Notes: generated from the sequence alone by a model not told the origin. DNA of 43,377 bases from Alistipes sp. (GCA_017398045.1 JAFQHI010000014.1:1-43377), one strand, 5' to 3'. Counted from the first letter of the stretch, positions 32,082-40,630 are shown. Translations and numbers: made by a program.

Positions 32082-33142
32082 AACGACTCTTTTGGATGAT
32101 GACCCTTTGTGCGGCTTTGACCGCTTGCGGGGGTGAAAAGACCACCCCGATTGCCGATTCGCCCGCCCGCGTGGTGGGGCGCACGATGACGCTCGACGAT
32201 GGCTCCATCGCCTTCGATTGGAGCGGTGTCTATATCGATATACGCTTTCGCGGCAGCTATCTGGCCGTTGAGTTAAGTGACACGAAGCGCAACTACCTCA
32301 ACCTCTGGGTCGATGGCGAGGAGCAGGCAAAACTGACCTCCGAGGGCGACCACACAACGCTCGTTCTGTTCAACGACCCGACGGCCGAGGGCGAGCATCA
32401 CATCCGCCTGCAAAAGGCCACCGAGGCCGAGCAGGGTCGGGTGACGCTCCACGCGCTCACGACCGACGGACGACTGCTTGCGACCGAGGATTTGAAGCAA
32501 ACGCGCCACATCGAATTTTATGGCGACTCGCTCACCTGCGGCTATGGCACCGAGAGCAAATCGGGCAGTGAACCCTTCCTTCCCGAGACCGAGAATTGCC
32601 GTTACACCTATGCGGCACTGACGGCAGCGCATTTCGGAGCCGACTACAACCTGATTTCCCATTCGGGACGCGGTCTGGTGCGCAACTATGGCGACTCGTT
32701 GCAGCTCTCCGACCCGACAACCACGATGAGTGCGCGTGCCTTCCGTCTCTTTGACGAAGACCCCGCCTCGGCCTGGGACTTTACCAACAGCCCCTACCGC
32801 CCCGATGCCCTTGTCATCACACTCGGCACGAACGACTTCAGCACCCCGCCCCACCCCACCGAGGAGCAATATACGGCGGGCTATCGCGCCCTGATTGAGA
32901 AGCTGCGCACGGCCTGGGGCGAGGAGCTTCCCGTGCTGTGTGTGGTCCATTCGCCCCATGCCGTAAAGTGTGTTGCCAAGATGGTCGAGGAGATTCCCCA
33001 CACGGCCATGGCCGATATTTCGTGCAATGTCTATAACCGCACGACCGACCTCGGTGCTTCGGAGCATCCCAACCGCTACGGACAGGAGAAGATGGCCCGC
33101 ATCGTCATCGAACAATTCGCCGCACTGACCGGCTGGGAGTAA
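32078..33142 (+). CDS. CE2-like SGNH esterase lipoprotein
   Basis: A 354-residue lipoprotein (lipobox LTAC, Cys17; followed by GGEK, so probably periplasmic). Residues 30-140 form a jelly-roll domain (WSGVYIDIRFRGSYLAVEL), followed by an SGNH domain: GDSLTCGYG with S151, SGRG, GTND with N252 and EHPNRYGQ with H330. This order matches carbohydrate esterase family 2, which removes or transfers O-acetyl groups on sugars. The residue before the catalytic His is Glu and not the usual Asp-x-His, as in dyad-type CE2 enzymes. It is the last gene of the PUL, overlaps the FAD gene by 4 bases and is followed by a terminator. Confidence 0.83.
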   Translation: MKRLFWMMTLCAALTACGGEKTTPIADSPARVVGRTMTLDDGSIAFDWSGVYIDIRFRGSYLAVELSDTKRNYLNLWVDGEEQAKLTSEGDHTTLVLFNDPTAEGEHHIRLQKATEAEQGRVTLHALTTDGRLLATEDLKQTRHIEFYGDSLTCGYGTESKSGSEPFLPETENCRYTYAALTAAHFGADYNLISHSGRGLVRNYGDSLQLSDPTTTMSARAFRLFDEDPASAWDFTNSPYRPDALVITLGTNDFSTPPHPTEEQYTAGYRALIEKLRTAWGEELPVLCVVHSPHAVKCVAKMVEEIPHTAMADISCNVYNRTTDLGASEHPNRYGQEKMARIVIEQFAALTGWE

Positions 33143-33161
33143 TCCCCCGCCCTCGAACCAT

Positions 33162-33196
33162 ACGCCCCGCACCTGGAAAGGTTGCGGGGCGTTTCT
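33162..33196 (+). terminator. Terminator of the PUL operon
   Basis: Stem ACGCCCCGC-ACC (33162-33173) / GGT-GCGGGGCGT (33180-33192) with one bulged base, followed by TTTCTGTTT. It lies 20 bases after the last PUL stop codon. Confidence 0.85.
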
Positions 33197-33240
33197 GTTT
33201 ATGCAAGCGGGCTGAAGAGCGGAAAAGGCGGATATAGGGT

Positions 33241-33270
33241 TGCTAAAGGGGACTAAAGGCAACTAAAGGA
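33241..33270. repeat. Three 10-bp repeats (NNCTAAAGGN)
   Basis: TGCTAAAGGG, GACTAAAGGC, AACTAAAGGA in exact 10-bp register between the PUL terminator and the heptamer array. No gene is seen here. Confidence 0.6.
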
Positions 33271-33301
33271 ACTTTACTCTTTTAACTTTTAACCCGCTTT
33301 G

Positions 33302-33378
33302 CTCTTCACTCTTTGCTCTTTGCTCTTCGCTCTTTGCTCTTCACTCTTTGCTCTTTCCTCTTCGCTCTTTGCTCTTTA
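33302..33378. repeat. Heptanucleotide repeat array, 11 units (CTCTTYN)
   Basis: Eleven contiguous 7-bp units starting CTCTT (CTCTTCA, CTCTTTG, CTCTTTG, CTCTTCG and so on), each varying only at the last two positions. Short open frames across it are artefacts of the repeat. Confidence 0.9.
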
Positions 33379-33460
33379 ACCTGCCTTCGGCAGCTTGACT
33401 TTGCTCCGCCTCGGCATAGTCCGCAAGCGGCCTCTGCTCTCGGCTTAATCGCAAAGTTAT
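33379..33460. other. Spacer between the two heptamer arrays
   Basis: About 80 bases with a small perfect hairpin CTGCC-TTC-GGCAG (33381-33393) and GC-rich CCGCAAGCGG and CTCGG pieces. It looks like part of a dispersed intergenic repeat; no gene is supported. Confidence 0.4.
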
Positions 33461-33488
33461 CTCTTTGCTCTTTGCTCTTTCCTCTTCA
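33461..33488. repeat. Heptanucleotide repeat array, 4 units (CTCTTYN)
   Basis: CTCTTTG, CTCTTTG, CTCTTTC, CTCTTCA in exact register; same unit as the 11-unit array 83 bases to the left. Confidence 0.85.
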
Positions 33489-33529
33489 AAAAAGTGGTCG
33501 GACAGCGAAGAGAGAGAGGCTGTCCGACC
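33488..33529 (-). terminator. Terminator of the fimbrillin-CotH operon
   Basis: Perfect 11-bp stem GGTCGGACAGC (33496-33506) / GCTGTCCGACC (33519-33529). A runs lie on both sides; the left one (33488-33493) gives the U tract on the minus strand. Confidence 0.85.
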
Positions 33530-33635
33530 GAAAAAAGAGAGGATATGTTGATAGCTTCGATGAATCGTAGGCCTCCGAAACATCTTGGCCCATCAACCGA
33601 AAGAATACGGAGCCTATGTGGCTTCCGGCCTGTTT

Positions 33636-36221
33636 TTACAACGCGTTAATCGCTGTATTCATGGCTTGCAGGCGTGCCATGTAAACGGACTTGAAGTTCT
33701 CGACCAACTCGTCGTGGGTCATAAACTCATCGCCCGCATAATCGATATACCAGCTGTAAGTGGTACGCTCGGAGGAGTCGAAGGGCCACATCGCCACATT
33801 CGATGCATCTGCAAGGCTCACCAAACGACCTTGCTCCTCGATATAGGTGGTCAAGGCAAGCAGGCTGCTATACACCGAGTTCCAACGACTCTTCAGACGG
33901 GCCACGAAGGTCGCATCGTTGAAGAGCAACGGATACCATACAGCCGGCTCGGTCGGGGTAACAAGCGTTGAGCTGCTAATGAATTGGCTGTAGGTCATCG
34001 TGTAATTTCCCTGACCAAAACGCGTGTTAATCTCGTTAATCTTCGTGGGGTTCGGGAAGGTCTGATAGTCGAAGTCCCACACCGGACCGGCAAAGAGTTT
34101 ACCCGCACCATCACGATAGTAATAAACACTCTTCGGATGGCGATACTCGGCATTCATGGCCAGCTCATAGACAATCCACCAATCGATGACCGAGTTGATA
34201 TCGAGGCTGTTGTAGGCCTCCGAGTAGTTGCCGGAAATAAGATTTTGCTCAATCGCATCGATAAAACTCTTCATGGTCGATTGATAGTCCGAAGGCACAT
34301 CATCCTTAAACATGAAGGGGACATAACGCTGCGACGTCTTGAACTTACAGTTCTCGTCATAGTTGTCGTCACACTCCATCAGGAAACCACACTCCTCGAA
34401 GGCTTGCTTTTTCGTCTCATCGTACTCACCCTGAATATTCAGACGATTATCATCAATCTTAATCTGCTCGCAGAGGAAATAGCTTCCCACATGGACACCA
34501 TTCAGCACCAACTCCACATTGACGCCGCTCGGATTCCACACAAGTCCATAGCCATCCTCTGCACCCTCTGCACCCGTAAAGTGGTTTTGGAGCGTGTTGG
34601 CAATTTTGAATGCTACGGCGTTACGCATCAGCGAACGGTCCGTCCACGAGGCCAACAGACACCAACGCTTGTGCTTCTTCATGCCGAGAACCTCCGACTT
34701 ATCTTTGAGTTTGATGGCCATCGGTTTCTTGGGGAAGTTGGCCGTCGAATTACCACGCATACGGAATCCGCAGGTTGCATCCAGCGAAGCAACTCCCTGT
34801 TCATAAATTTTAATCGTCGAACTACCCTTCTCCAACAACATATCGAAATCGGTCAGTTTGCAGGGAATCGTCGTACCCAACATGGTATGTTCAGTCAAAT
34901 AGGTAGTATAGCCATCCTGAGAGATGGAACCGTTCTCGGTATAGACATTGTTCGGGTCGTTCTGCGTTAACACCACAACGGGGATACCGTTGTTGGTCAC
35001 CGTCACCGTGTAGTTGTGATCCACGCCCTCGGCCGAACGCACCGTGTAGGTAACGGGTTGCGAGAAATCCTGCACGCTTTTTCCGCTCGTCTGCTGTTGA
35101 TTGCCAACCCACACCGTGGCACCCTCGGTCACCTCGAATGTGGGGGCTAACGAGAAGTTGTAGAGGTAGGGAATTACACCCTGCACGGCATCTGCCTCCT
35201 CGTCGATGGTCATCGTAAAGTCGATGTAATCGGTCGAGGTAGTGGTCGTGGTCTTCGAGCCGTTATAGTAAGCAGCCTTGGTCAGCATGGCACCCGAGTC
35301 ACTGTTGTTGGCGGCCTCGAACTTAAAGGCGGTGAATTGGGCCTGTTCGCCGGCCGGTTCAACCACCAGGTCGTTCTCCTCTGTGGCGTGACGAAGCACC
35401 AGCGGCACATCGTAGCAAGTTCCGGCTACGAAATCGACACGCGCAGTCACGCGGCAACTAATCTTTGTTTGATTCGTCTGCACCAAGACCTCGACCACAT
35501 CACCCTGGGTGATTTCGGGGGCAACCATTGCATAAATCGGCACCTCAACCGCCTCGGCCAAGGTCATAGGCTCGGCAAAGGTGATGGTCACCTTCGACTC
35601 GCTCATATCCACTGCCTCCAACGTGGCATTGCTCTGCGTAAGGTCAACCGTGTAGTTACCCGTCCAGGCACCCTGCGTGCTGCTCAAAGTTATCGAGCGC
35701 AGCTGCTCGGTCATGGCGACACCATCGACCTCTGCTGCATCGAGATTCAGGCTGAGCAACGTCGTGAGTGAGCGAAAAGTTGTGCTGAAAGCATTCGCCT
35801 CACCCGACATTTGGCGCGACACGCGCACATCGCCCTGTAAAGCACCCCCTACCGAGAATGTTTGCACGGTAGGCACTTCGACCATCACCTCCGTTTCGGA
35901 AGTTGACTTGCTGTTATAGGGGAAGTAGGCATACTGCGGCGTATCGCCCGAGGTCATGGCACCCGAAAAGAGTGCAGTAGCTGCCGGTTCCGAAATCGAG
36001 GCCACAAAATTGGCATTCTTCGTATTTTCGCCAAAGACGCCGATCGCATCGCCGACCGACCACCACAACTGCGTCGTATTGGCAGTTGCCTCGCCTACCA
36101 CGGTACGTGTGACAGCTTCGGATTCGCCCTTGAGGGTCATCTTTACAAGCGGGTCACCTACATTTTCTTTTACGCAAGCGGCCGCCAAAAGTACGCTGAT
36201 TACAATAAAAAATCTCTTCAT
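33636..36221 (-). CDS. Fimbrillin-like / CotH-kinase fusion lipoprotein
   Basis: An 861-residue lipoprotein from the ATG at 36221 (lipobox LAAAC, Cys16); an in-frame ATG at 36245 gives a poorer leader. Residues 25-285 look like the Mfa-like fimbrillin domain of Bacteroidetes (VTRTVVGE, WWSVGDAIGVFGEN, AYFPYNS, VPIYAMVAP). Residues 290-410 form a beta region ending in YTVRSAEGVDHNYTVTVTN. Residues 415-800 are a CotH domain with FRMRGNST (486-493), KKPMAIKL, CEQIKIDDNRL and PVWDFDYQTF. CotH-type proteins are secreted kinases in known cases. The metal-binding DFD is present; activity is inferred. It lies 39 bases downstream of the large fimbrial lipoprotein gene and is followed by a terminator. 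Confidence 0.85.
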   Translation of the reverse strand: MKRFFIVISVLLAAACVKENVGDPLVKMTLKGESEAVTRTVVGEATANTTQLWWSVGDAIGVFGENTKNANFVASISEPAATALFSGAMTSGDTPQYAYFPYNSKSTSETEVMVEVPTVQTFSVGGALQGDVRVSRQMSGEANAFSTTFRSLTTLLSLNLDAAEVDGVAMTEQLRSITLSSTQGAWTGNYTVDLTQSNATLEAVDMSESKVTITFAEPMTLAEAVEVPIYAMVAPEITQGDVVEVLVQTNQTKISCRVTARVDFVAGTCYDVPLVLRHATEENDLVVEPAGEQAQFTAFKFEAANNSDSGAMLTKAAYYNGSKTTTTTSTDYIDFTMTIDEEADAVQGVIPYLYNFSLAPTFEVTEGATVWVGNQQQTSGKSVQDFSQPVTYTVRSAEGVDHNYTVTVTNNGIPVVVLTQNDPNNVYTENGSISQDGYTTYLTEHTMLGTTIPCKLTDFDMLLEKGSSTIKIYEQGVASLDATCGFRMRGNSTANFPKKPMAIKLKDKSEVLGMKKHKRWCLLASWTDRSLMRNAVAFKIANTLQNHFTGAEGAEDGYGLVWNPSGVNVELVLNGVHVGSYFLCEQIKIDDNRLNIQGEYDETKKQAFEECGFLMECDDNYDENCKFKTSQRYVPFMFKDDVPSDYQSTMKSFIDAIEQNLISGNYSEAYNSLDINSVIDWWIVYELAMNAEYRHPKSVYYYRDGAGKLFAGPVWDFDYQTFPNPTKINEINTRFGQGNYTMTYSQFISSSTLVTPTEPAVWYPLLFNDATFVARLKSRWNSVYSSLLALTTYIEEQGRLVSLADASNVAMWPFDSSERTTYSWYIDYAGDEFMTHDELVENFKSVYMARLQAMNTAINAL

Positions 36222-36260
36222 AAATTGGATTGGTGTTTGATTCATTGGAGATTTAGTCGA

Positions 36261-39140
36261 TTATTCGATGCCGAAGCCCGTACCGCCATTCGGCATTTCA
36301 CCCTCCTCGACTGAAGACGAAGCCTGCTCAACGGCTACATCGCGCACAAAACGGAGCGAAGCATAATCGAATGAGCCGTAGCGCAGATACGGATATAAAC
36401 CACTTTGACAAAAATAGTGGAAAGTATAAATCGCTGCACTATACACATCACTATTGGAATAGAACGTCGAACAAGCAAAACCCGGCTGACCTTCAACATT
36501 AGTCGAATATGGGAAAGGACCATCCAACAGTGCCATCAACATCAACTCACGCTGATTCGGCACACGCCACTTGGTTCCCGTATTTGAGACATCATTATTA
36601 AATGTATCGGCCGCCTCATTATAGGCATCTATAACATCGGCTTGGGTCGCGTAAGATTTCACATAAACGGAAGAGTTAAAATAACCGTCATTAACAGGTG
36701 CCACCTCAAAAGACAAAGGCAGTAAGTTATAATCCTCACGCTCATGATGCACGGGGTAATAGCCGTCGTAATAGGTCAGACGAACATTCTGCACACCCGA
36801 AACCGAAATCACATAGTTACCGGCACTATTCGTAGCAATCGTTGCGGGGAATGTGGGGTTGGCTTGATAGACCGAAGCATTATTGCCGTGCGTCGCAGCA
36901 CCCTGCGCGCCGAGATTGCGAATGCAACGTACGTTGTTTCGGGTTCGTTGATTCGCACGCCAGCCTTCTGCTCCCCAAACAGCACCCTGGTCCTGCCAAT
37001 AGAGTCGCTCGGCCTCATTACCACTTGATGTGAATAACTTGCTGCCATATTCAGCTTCATCTAATGACATTGCTGCCACCTCCTCCTCGGTAACCAATTT
37101 GGTGTCTTCATACAATAAGTCTTGACCGAGCCACAAGATCAAATACTGCTGCACGGCAGGCAAATACCACTTCAGCTCATCGGCCTCGATGACACCCGAA
37201 CCGTCCACATCGCGGTTGCGGGCATAGACGGCCAGCATGGCATTATCGAAATCTGCGGCGTTGGTCCAGATGTGTGACGACTTCGAGTTATCGGTCACCG
37301 ACTCCAAATAACCGGCACTGGTCAAAGAAGAATTATCAGCATTGATTGTAATAACTTGACGGAAGTCGTTGGTATTTGCCCAACCATCGACACGTGTACC
37401 TCCATGGCTTAAATTGGTAGCAACACCATACTCCAACTCACCCGTCTCGTCCCACGTCTCGATACCGAAGGGGTTAATCGAACTGTCGTTCAGCACATAG
37501 GTACTCTTAATCGAACGCTGGTTGAGCTGCATGGTACAATCGGCCTTGAAGATAGACTCACCATCGTACGAGGTGTGAATCGGGTGGGGGTTGAGAATAA
37601 ATACGCGATTGGTAACATTTACAAAGTCACTGAGCGGCAAATCCTCGTAGAAGAACTCATCGACAAAGGCCACCGAATAGTAGTAGTCCGTACCACCTTC
37701 ATTTACCTTCAGGGCATAGGTCTCGGGATCCTTGCAAAGGTCGTAAATCGTACCATAGGTGGTAGCTCCGTAAATCGGGAACGAGGTGGTGTTCTCCGGC
37801 TTCTGGAACTGAATCCAACCATAGTCACCCTCGGGAGCCGTATCACCGGAGAGCGAAATAGTCACGCCATCGGGATGTTTAGGCGAGAAGATTTGCACTT
37901 CGTTCGTCATCGTCACGGTCTGGCCATCCTGCTCGTACGTGTGCGTACCGTCGATATGGCTCTTCGGAATCTTCACCATGACCGTCTCGTAGTGGGCATC
38001 CAGCACGAAGAGATTAGAGCCTTTCGAGGTAATCTCACCCGAAACACCCGGAGTCTCACCCTCTTTCTGCGCCTCTACAATCAGGTCACTCACGCCGTTG
38101 ATGGTCACCGTATAGATGTGATGCTCATTGCGATTTACGGCAAAGTTATCCATCTTGGCCGCATCGGTCGAGCTGCTCGAACCGAAATCACCCAGGTGAA
38201 TCAGGAAACTGATGGTACCGCGATAATCATTGTCCTCATAGGCACCCGAAATGCGCAAGAAGGTAGCGTGCTCGGGAGCATAAACAAAGGCCGTCTTCGC
38301 ATCATTTACCTTATCGCGCTTCTTATAATCGCCTCCGGTCGTCTGCTTTGCGGTCTTCACATTCTCCAACATCATGAACTCAATCACGCCACTACCGGGG
38401 ACCGATTGATTGGTGATATTGAAATACTCCGTTGACTGCACCAAATCAACATCCGATAACCCCTCGATGTTGTGCATCAGACCCGCCGTCTTGGGCAGAT
38501 TATAAACCGCATAGGTCTCGGGCTGGAAATTGGGGTTGTTACTCGTGGTGCCGTTTTGGAACTTAAACTCGACACGCGACACGGCACGACGCAATGAAAG
38601 CTTGAATGAGGTGCTATTGTCCGCATCATCGGCAGGATAAATCACCACACCGGGCGCGTAACTGCTCATGGGCAGTGAGCGGCTACCCGACTGGAAATAC
38701 TGCTCGTTATTGAACATCTGGGTCTGTTTCAACTCCGCCTCACTCATGGCGGCCAATTGCTCGGCCGTAAGGTTCGAGAAGAGTGACGACCAGTTGGCCA
38801 CGGCATAGACATTCCAATTACCACTTGCCACAGGAACCGCTTCGGCAAGCGTATAGGTGCGATAGCCATTAGCTACATCGGTGGTCCCGGAAATCAATGT
38901 GGTAGAATCGGTCAGATTGACAACCTGCTTGGTGCTTCCGTCAAACATAATGAGCATCAACTCATTAACCACACTTTCCAGCTCGGAAATAGCACGTGTC
39001 TCCACCCGATTGGGTACGGGTACATCAATCGACAACGACAAATAGGCCTTTCGACCCGACTCCTCGGGCGACAATGCGCCCTCGCTCTTTGCGCACGCGG
39101 TCAAAACCAGCGCACAAAGCATTGCATAAAATAAACACAT
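36261..39140 (-). CDS. Large fimbrial lipoprotein, DUF4906-like
   Basis: About 959 residues from the ATG at 39140; the frame is open to an ATG at 39236, and the true start is uncertain. The lipobox LVLTAC is clear, but the stretch MCLFYAMLC before it has no basic residue, which is unusual and leaves room for the longer start. The N-terminal half is fimbrillin-like (KAYLSLSIDVPVPNRVETRA, SRVEFKF). Later a Ca-loop-like DVDGSGVIEADELKWYLPA and KWRVPNQRELMLMAL match the DUF4906/fimbrial-tip group, whose C-terminal part resembles C-type lectin-like folds. It may be an adhesin displayed at the tip of a Mfa/Fim-type pilus. It shares an operon with the fimbrillin-CotH gene. The mobile element lies just upstream and may have altered its 5' region. 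Confidence 0.78.
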   Translation of the reverse strand: MCLFYAMLCALVLTACAKSEGALSPEESGRKAYLSLSIDVPVPNRVETRAISELESVVNELMLIMFDGSTKQVVNLTDSTTLISGTTDVANGYRTYTLAEAVPVASGNWNVYAVANWSSLFSNLTAEQLAAMSEAELKQTQMFNNEQYFQSGSRSLPMSSYAPGVVIYPADDADNSTSFKLSLRRAVSRVEFKFQNGTTSNNPNFQPETYAVYNLPKTAGLMHNIEGLSDVDLVQSTEYFNITNQSVPGSGVIEFMMLENVKTAKQTTGGDYKKRDKVNDAKTAFVYAPEHATFLRISGAYEDNDYRGTISFLIHLGDFGSSSSTDAAKMDNFAVNRNEHHIYTVTINGVSDLIVEAQKEGETPGVSGEITSKGSNLFVLDAHYETVMVKIPKSHIDGTHTYEQDGQTVTMTNEVQIFSPKHPDGVTISLSGDTAPEGDYGWIQFQKPENTTSFPIYGATTYGTIYDLCKDPETYALKVNEGGTDYYYSVAFVDEFFYEDLPLSDFVNVTNRVFILNPHPIHTSYDGESIFKADCTMQLNQRSIKSTYVLNDSSINPFGIETWDETGELEYGVATNLSHGGTRVDGWANTNDFRQVITINADNSSLTSAGYLESVTDNSKSSHIWTNAADFDNAMLAVYARNRDVDGSGVIEADELKWYLPAVQQYLILWLGQDLLYEDTKLVTEEEVAAMSLDEAEYGSKLFTSSGNEAERLYWQDQGAVWGAEGWRANQRTRNNVRCIRNLGAQGAATHGNNASVYQANPTFPATIATNSAGNYVISVSGVQNVRLTYYDGYYPVHHEREDYNLLPLSFEVAPVNDGYFNSSVYVKSYATQADVIDAYNEAADTFNNDVSNTGTKWRVPNQRELMLMALLDGPFPYSTNVEGQPGFACSTFYSNSDVYSAAIYTFHYFCQSGLYPYLRYGSFDYASLRFVRDVAVEQASSSVEEGEMPNGGTGFGIE

Positions 39141-39280
39141 AGCGAAAAAGTAAATTTGGGTAAAACGTAGCGAATTAGCTGATACAGCGTTCGTTACGCT
39201 TTGTTTTTCTATGGGACAGAGCCAACGAAATACCACCTCGAAGCCAAACAGCGCAGAAGTTCAGTTACCACCTCATTACC

Positions 39281-39291
39281 CCCGTAACGGG
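39281..39291. promoter_or_regulatory. Palindrome upstream of the integrase promoter
   Basis: CCCGTAACGGG, a 5-bp inverted repeat around one base, about 45 bases upstream of the integrase -7 box. It could be an operator or part of the element end. Confidence 0.35.
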
Positions 39292-39332
39292 TGTGAATTT
39301 CTTGCTAAATGGTTCTGTTTCTGCGATTTGCG

Positions 39333-39340
39333 TAATTTTG
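39333..39340 (+). promoter_or_regulatory. Integrase promoter, -7 element
   Basis: TAATTTTG matches TAnnTTTG exactly. No exact TTTG was found at the right spacing upstream; TGGT at 39310-39313 is the nearest. Transcription would start about 50 bases before the integrase gene. Confidence 0.55.
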
Positions 39341-39397
39341 CATAGCAGTCGGTAACTCACTAATAACTAATTTTGTAACCAAAAAAAGGAGTGAGTT

Positions 39398-40630
39398 ATG
39401 CGTAGTACATTCAAGGTATTATTTTACGTGAAGAAAGGCAGCGAGAAGCCGAACGGCAACCTGCCTTTAATGTGCCGTATCACGGTGGACGGCGAGATTA
39501 AACAGTTCAGTTGCAAGATGGACGTTCCCCCACGGCTGTGGGACGTGAAGAACAACCGTGCTTCGGGCAAGAGCGTCGAAGCGCAGAGAATCAACCTTGC
39601 GGTAGATAAAATCCGTGTGGAAGTAAACCGCCGCTATCAAGAGTTAATGCAGACGGACGGTTATGTTACCGCCGCCAAACTCAAAGACGCCTATCTCGGT
39701 ATCGGCGTCAAGCAGGAAACTTTGCTGAAGCTGTTCGAGCAGCACAACGCCGAGTTCGAGAAGAAAGTCGGGCACAGCAGGGCGCAGGGTACATTTACCC
39801 GTTATCGGACGGTCTGCAACCATATTCGGGAGTTCCTGCCCCATACCTACAAGCGTGAGGATATTCCATTAAAGGAACTCAACCTCACGTTCATCAACGA
39901 CTTCGAGTATTTTCTGCGCACGGAGAAGAAATGCCGCACCAATACCGTGTGGGGCTACATGATTGTGTTGAAACACATCGTTTCCATAGCGAGGAACGAC
40001 GGGCGTTTGCCCTTTAATCCCTTTGCGGGATATATCAACTCTCCCGAAAGCGTGGACAGGGGCTACCTCACCCAAACGGAGATACAGACGCTCATGAACG
40101 CACCGATGAAGAACGCCACCCACGAGCTTGTACGGGACTTGTTCGTCTTTTCTGTTTTCACGGGTTTGGCGTATTCGGACGTGAAGAACCTCACCGCCGA
40201 CCGCCTGCAAACATTCTTCGACGGCAACCTGTGGATAATCACCCGAAGAAAGAAGACCAACACCGAATCGAACATCCGCCTTTTGGACGTTCCCAAGCGT
40301 ATCATCGAGAAGTACAAGGGGCTGGCAAGGGACGGTCATGTTTTCCCCGTTCCGAACAACGGCAGTTGTAACAAGATACTCAAAGATATAGGCAGACAAT
40401 GCGGCTTCAAGGTACGCTTGACCTACCATGTCGCACGCCACACGAACGCCACGACCGTACTTCTGTCGCACGGCGTACCCATCGAAACGGTGAGCCGCCT
40501 TTTGGGGCACACGAACATAAAGACCACCCAAATTTACGCCAAAATCACCGCCCAGAAGATAAGCCAAGACATGGAAACCTTGTCGCACAAGTTGGAAGAT
40601 ATGGAGAAGAATATCTGCCGAGCCATCTAA
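39398..40630 (+). CDS. Tyrosine site-specific recombinase (integrase)
   Basis: A 410-residue integrase. Residues 1-100 are an arm-type DNA-binding domain (FKVLFYVKKGSEKPNGNLPLMCRI), 105-205 the core-binding SAM-like domain, and 225-395 the catalytic domain. Active-site residues are K285/K286, H344 and R347 in YHVARHT, H371 in LLGHTNIKTTQIY and nucleophile Y380. The first catalytic Arg, normally in TGLR, is Ala (TGLA, A258), as in many Bacteroidetes integrases related to IntDOT. A clear Shine-Dalgarno AGGAG lies about 7 bases before the ATG, uncommon among genes of this window. It would insert and excise the element. Confidence 0.92.
   Translation: MRSTFKVLFYVKKGSEKPNGNLPLMCRITVDGEIKQFSCKMDVPPRLWDVKNNRASGKSVEAQRINLAVDKIRVEVNRRYQELMQTDGYVTAAKLKDAYLGIGVKQETLLKLFEQHNAEFEKKVGHSRAQGTFTRYRTVCNHIREFLPHTYKREDIPLKELNLTFINDFEYFLRTEKKCRTNTVWGYMIVLKHIVSIARNDGRLPFNPFAGYINSPESVDRGYLTQTEIQTLMNAPMKNATHELVRDLFVFSVFTGLAYSDVKNLTADRLQTFFDGNLWIITRRKKTNTESNIRLLDVPKRIIEKYKGLARDGHVFPVPNNGSCNKILKDIGRQCGFKVRLTYHVARHTNATTVLLSHGVPIETVSRLLGHTNIKTTQIYAKITAQKISQDMETLSHKLEDMEKNICRAI

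Larger units (their letters stand above)
10667..33142 (+). other. Polysaccharide utilization locus: regulator, transporter and 13-gene operon
   Basis: Fifteen plus-strand genes in two units: ROK-MFS (10667-13196) and the 13-gene operon at 13478-33142. Gaps in the long operon are mostly 2-60 bases, with one 85-base gap before the epimerase gene and one 4-base overlap. SusC/SusD mark it as a PUL. Predicted locations divide as follows. Surface: NAGPA-like, SusD, beta-rich lipoprotein, second GHL10. Periplasm: first GHL10, SGNH enzymes, phosphoesterase, FAD enzyme. Inner membrane: DUF5009, MFS. Cytoplasm: DUF4434, epimerase. Confidence 0.8.

Noticed and set aside
33302-33488. Possible CRISPR array
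   Set aside because: The units are only 7 bp, directly tandem, without spacers, and there are no cas genes nearby.
33313-33570. Small open frames on both strands through the heptamer arrays
   Set aside because: They consist of repeat-derived sequence (for example repeated LFALCSLL) with no start signal or domain; the region is better explained as intergenic repeats and a terminator.
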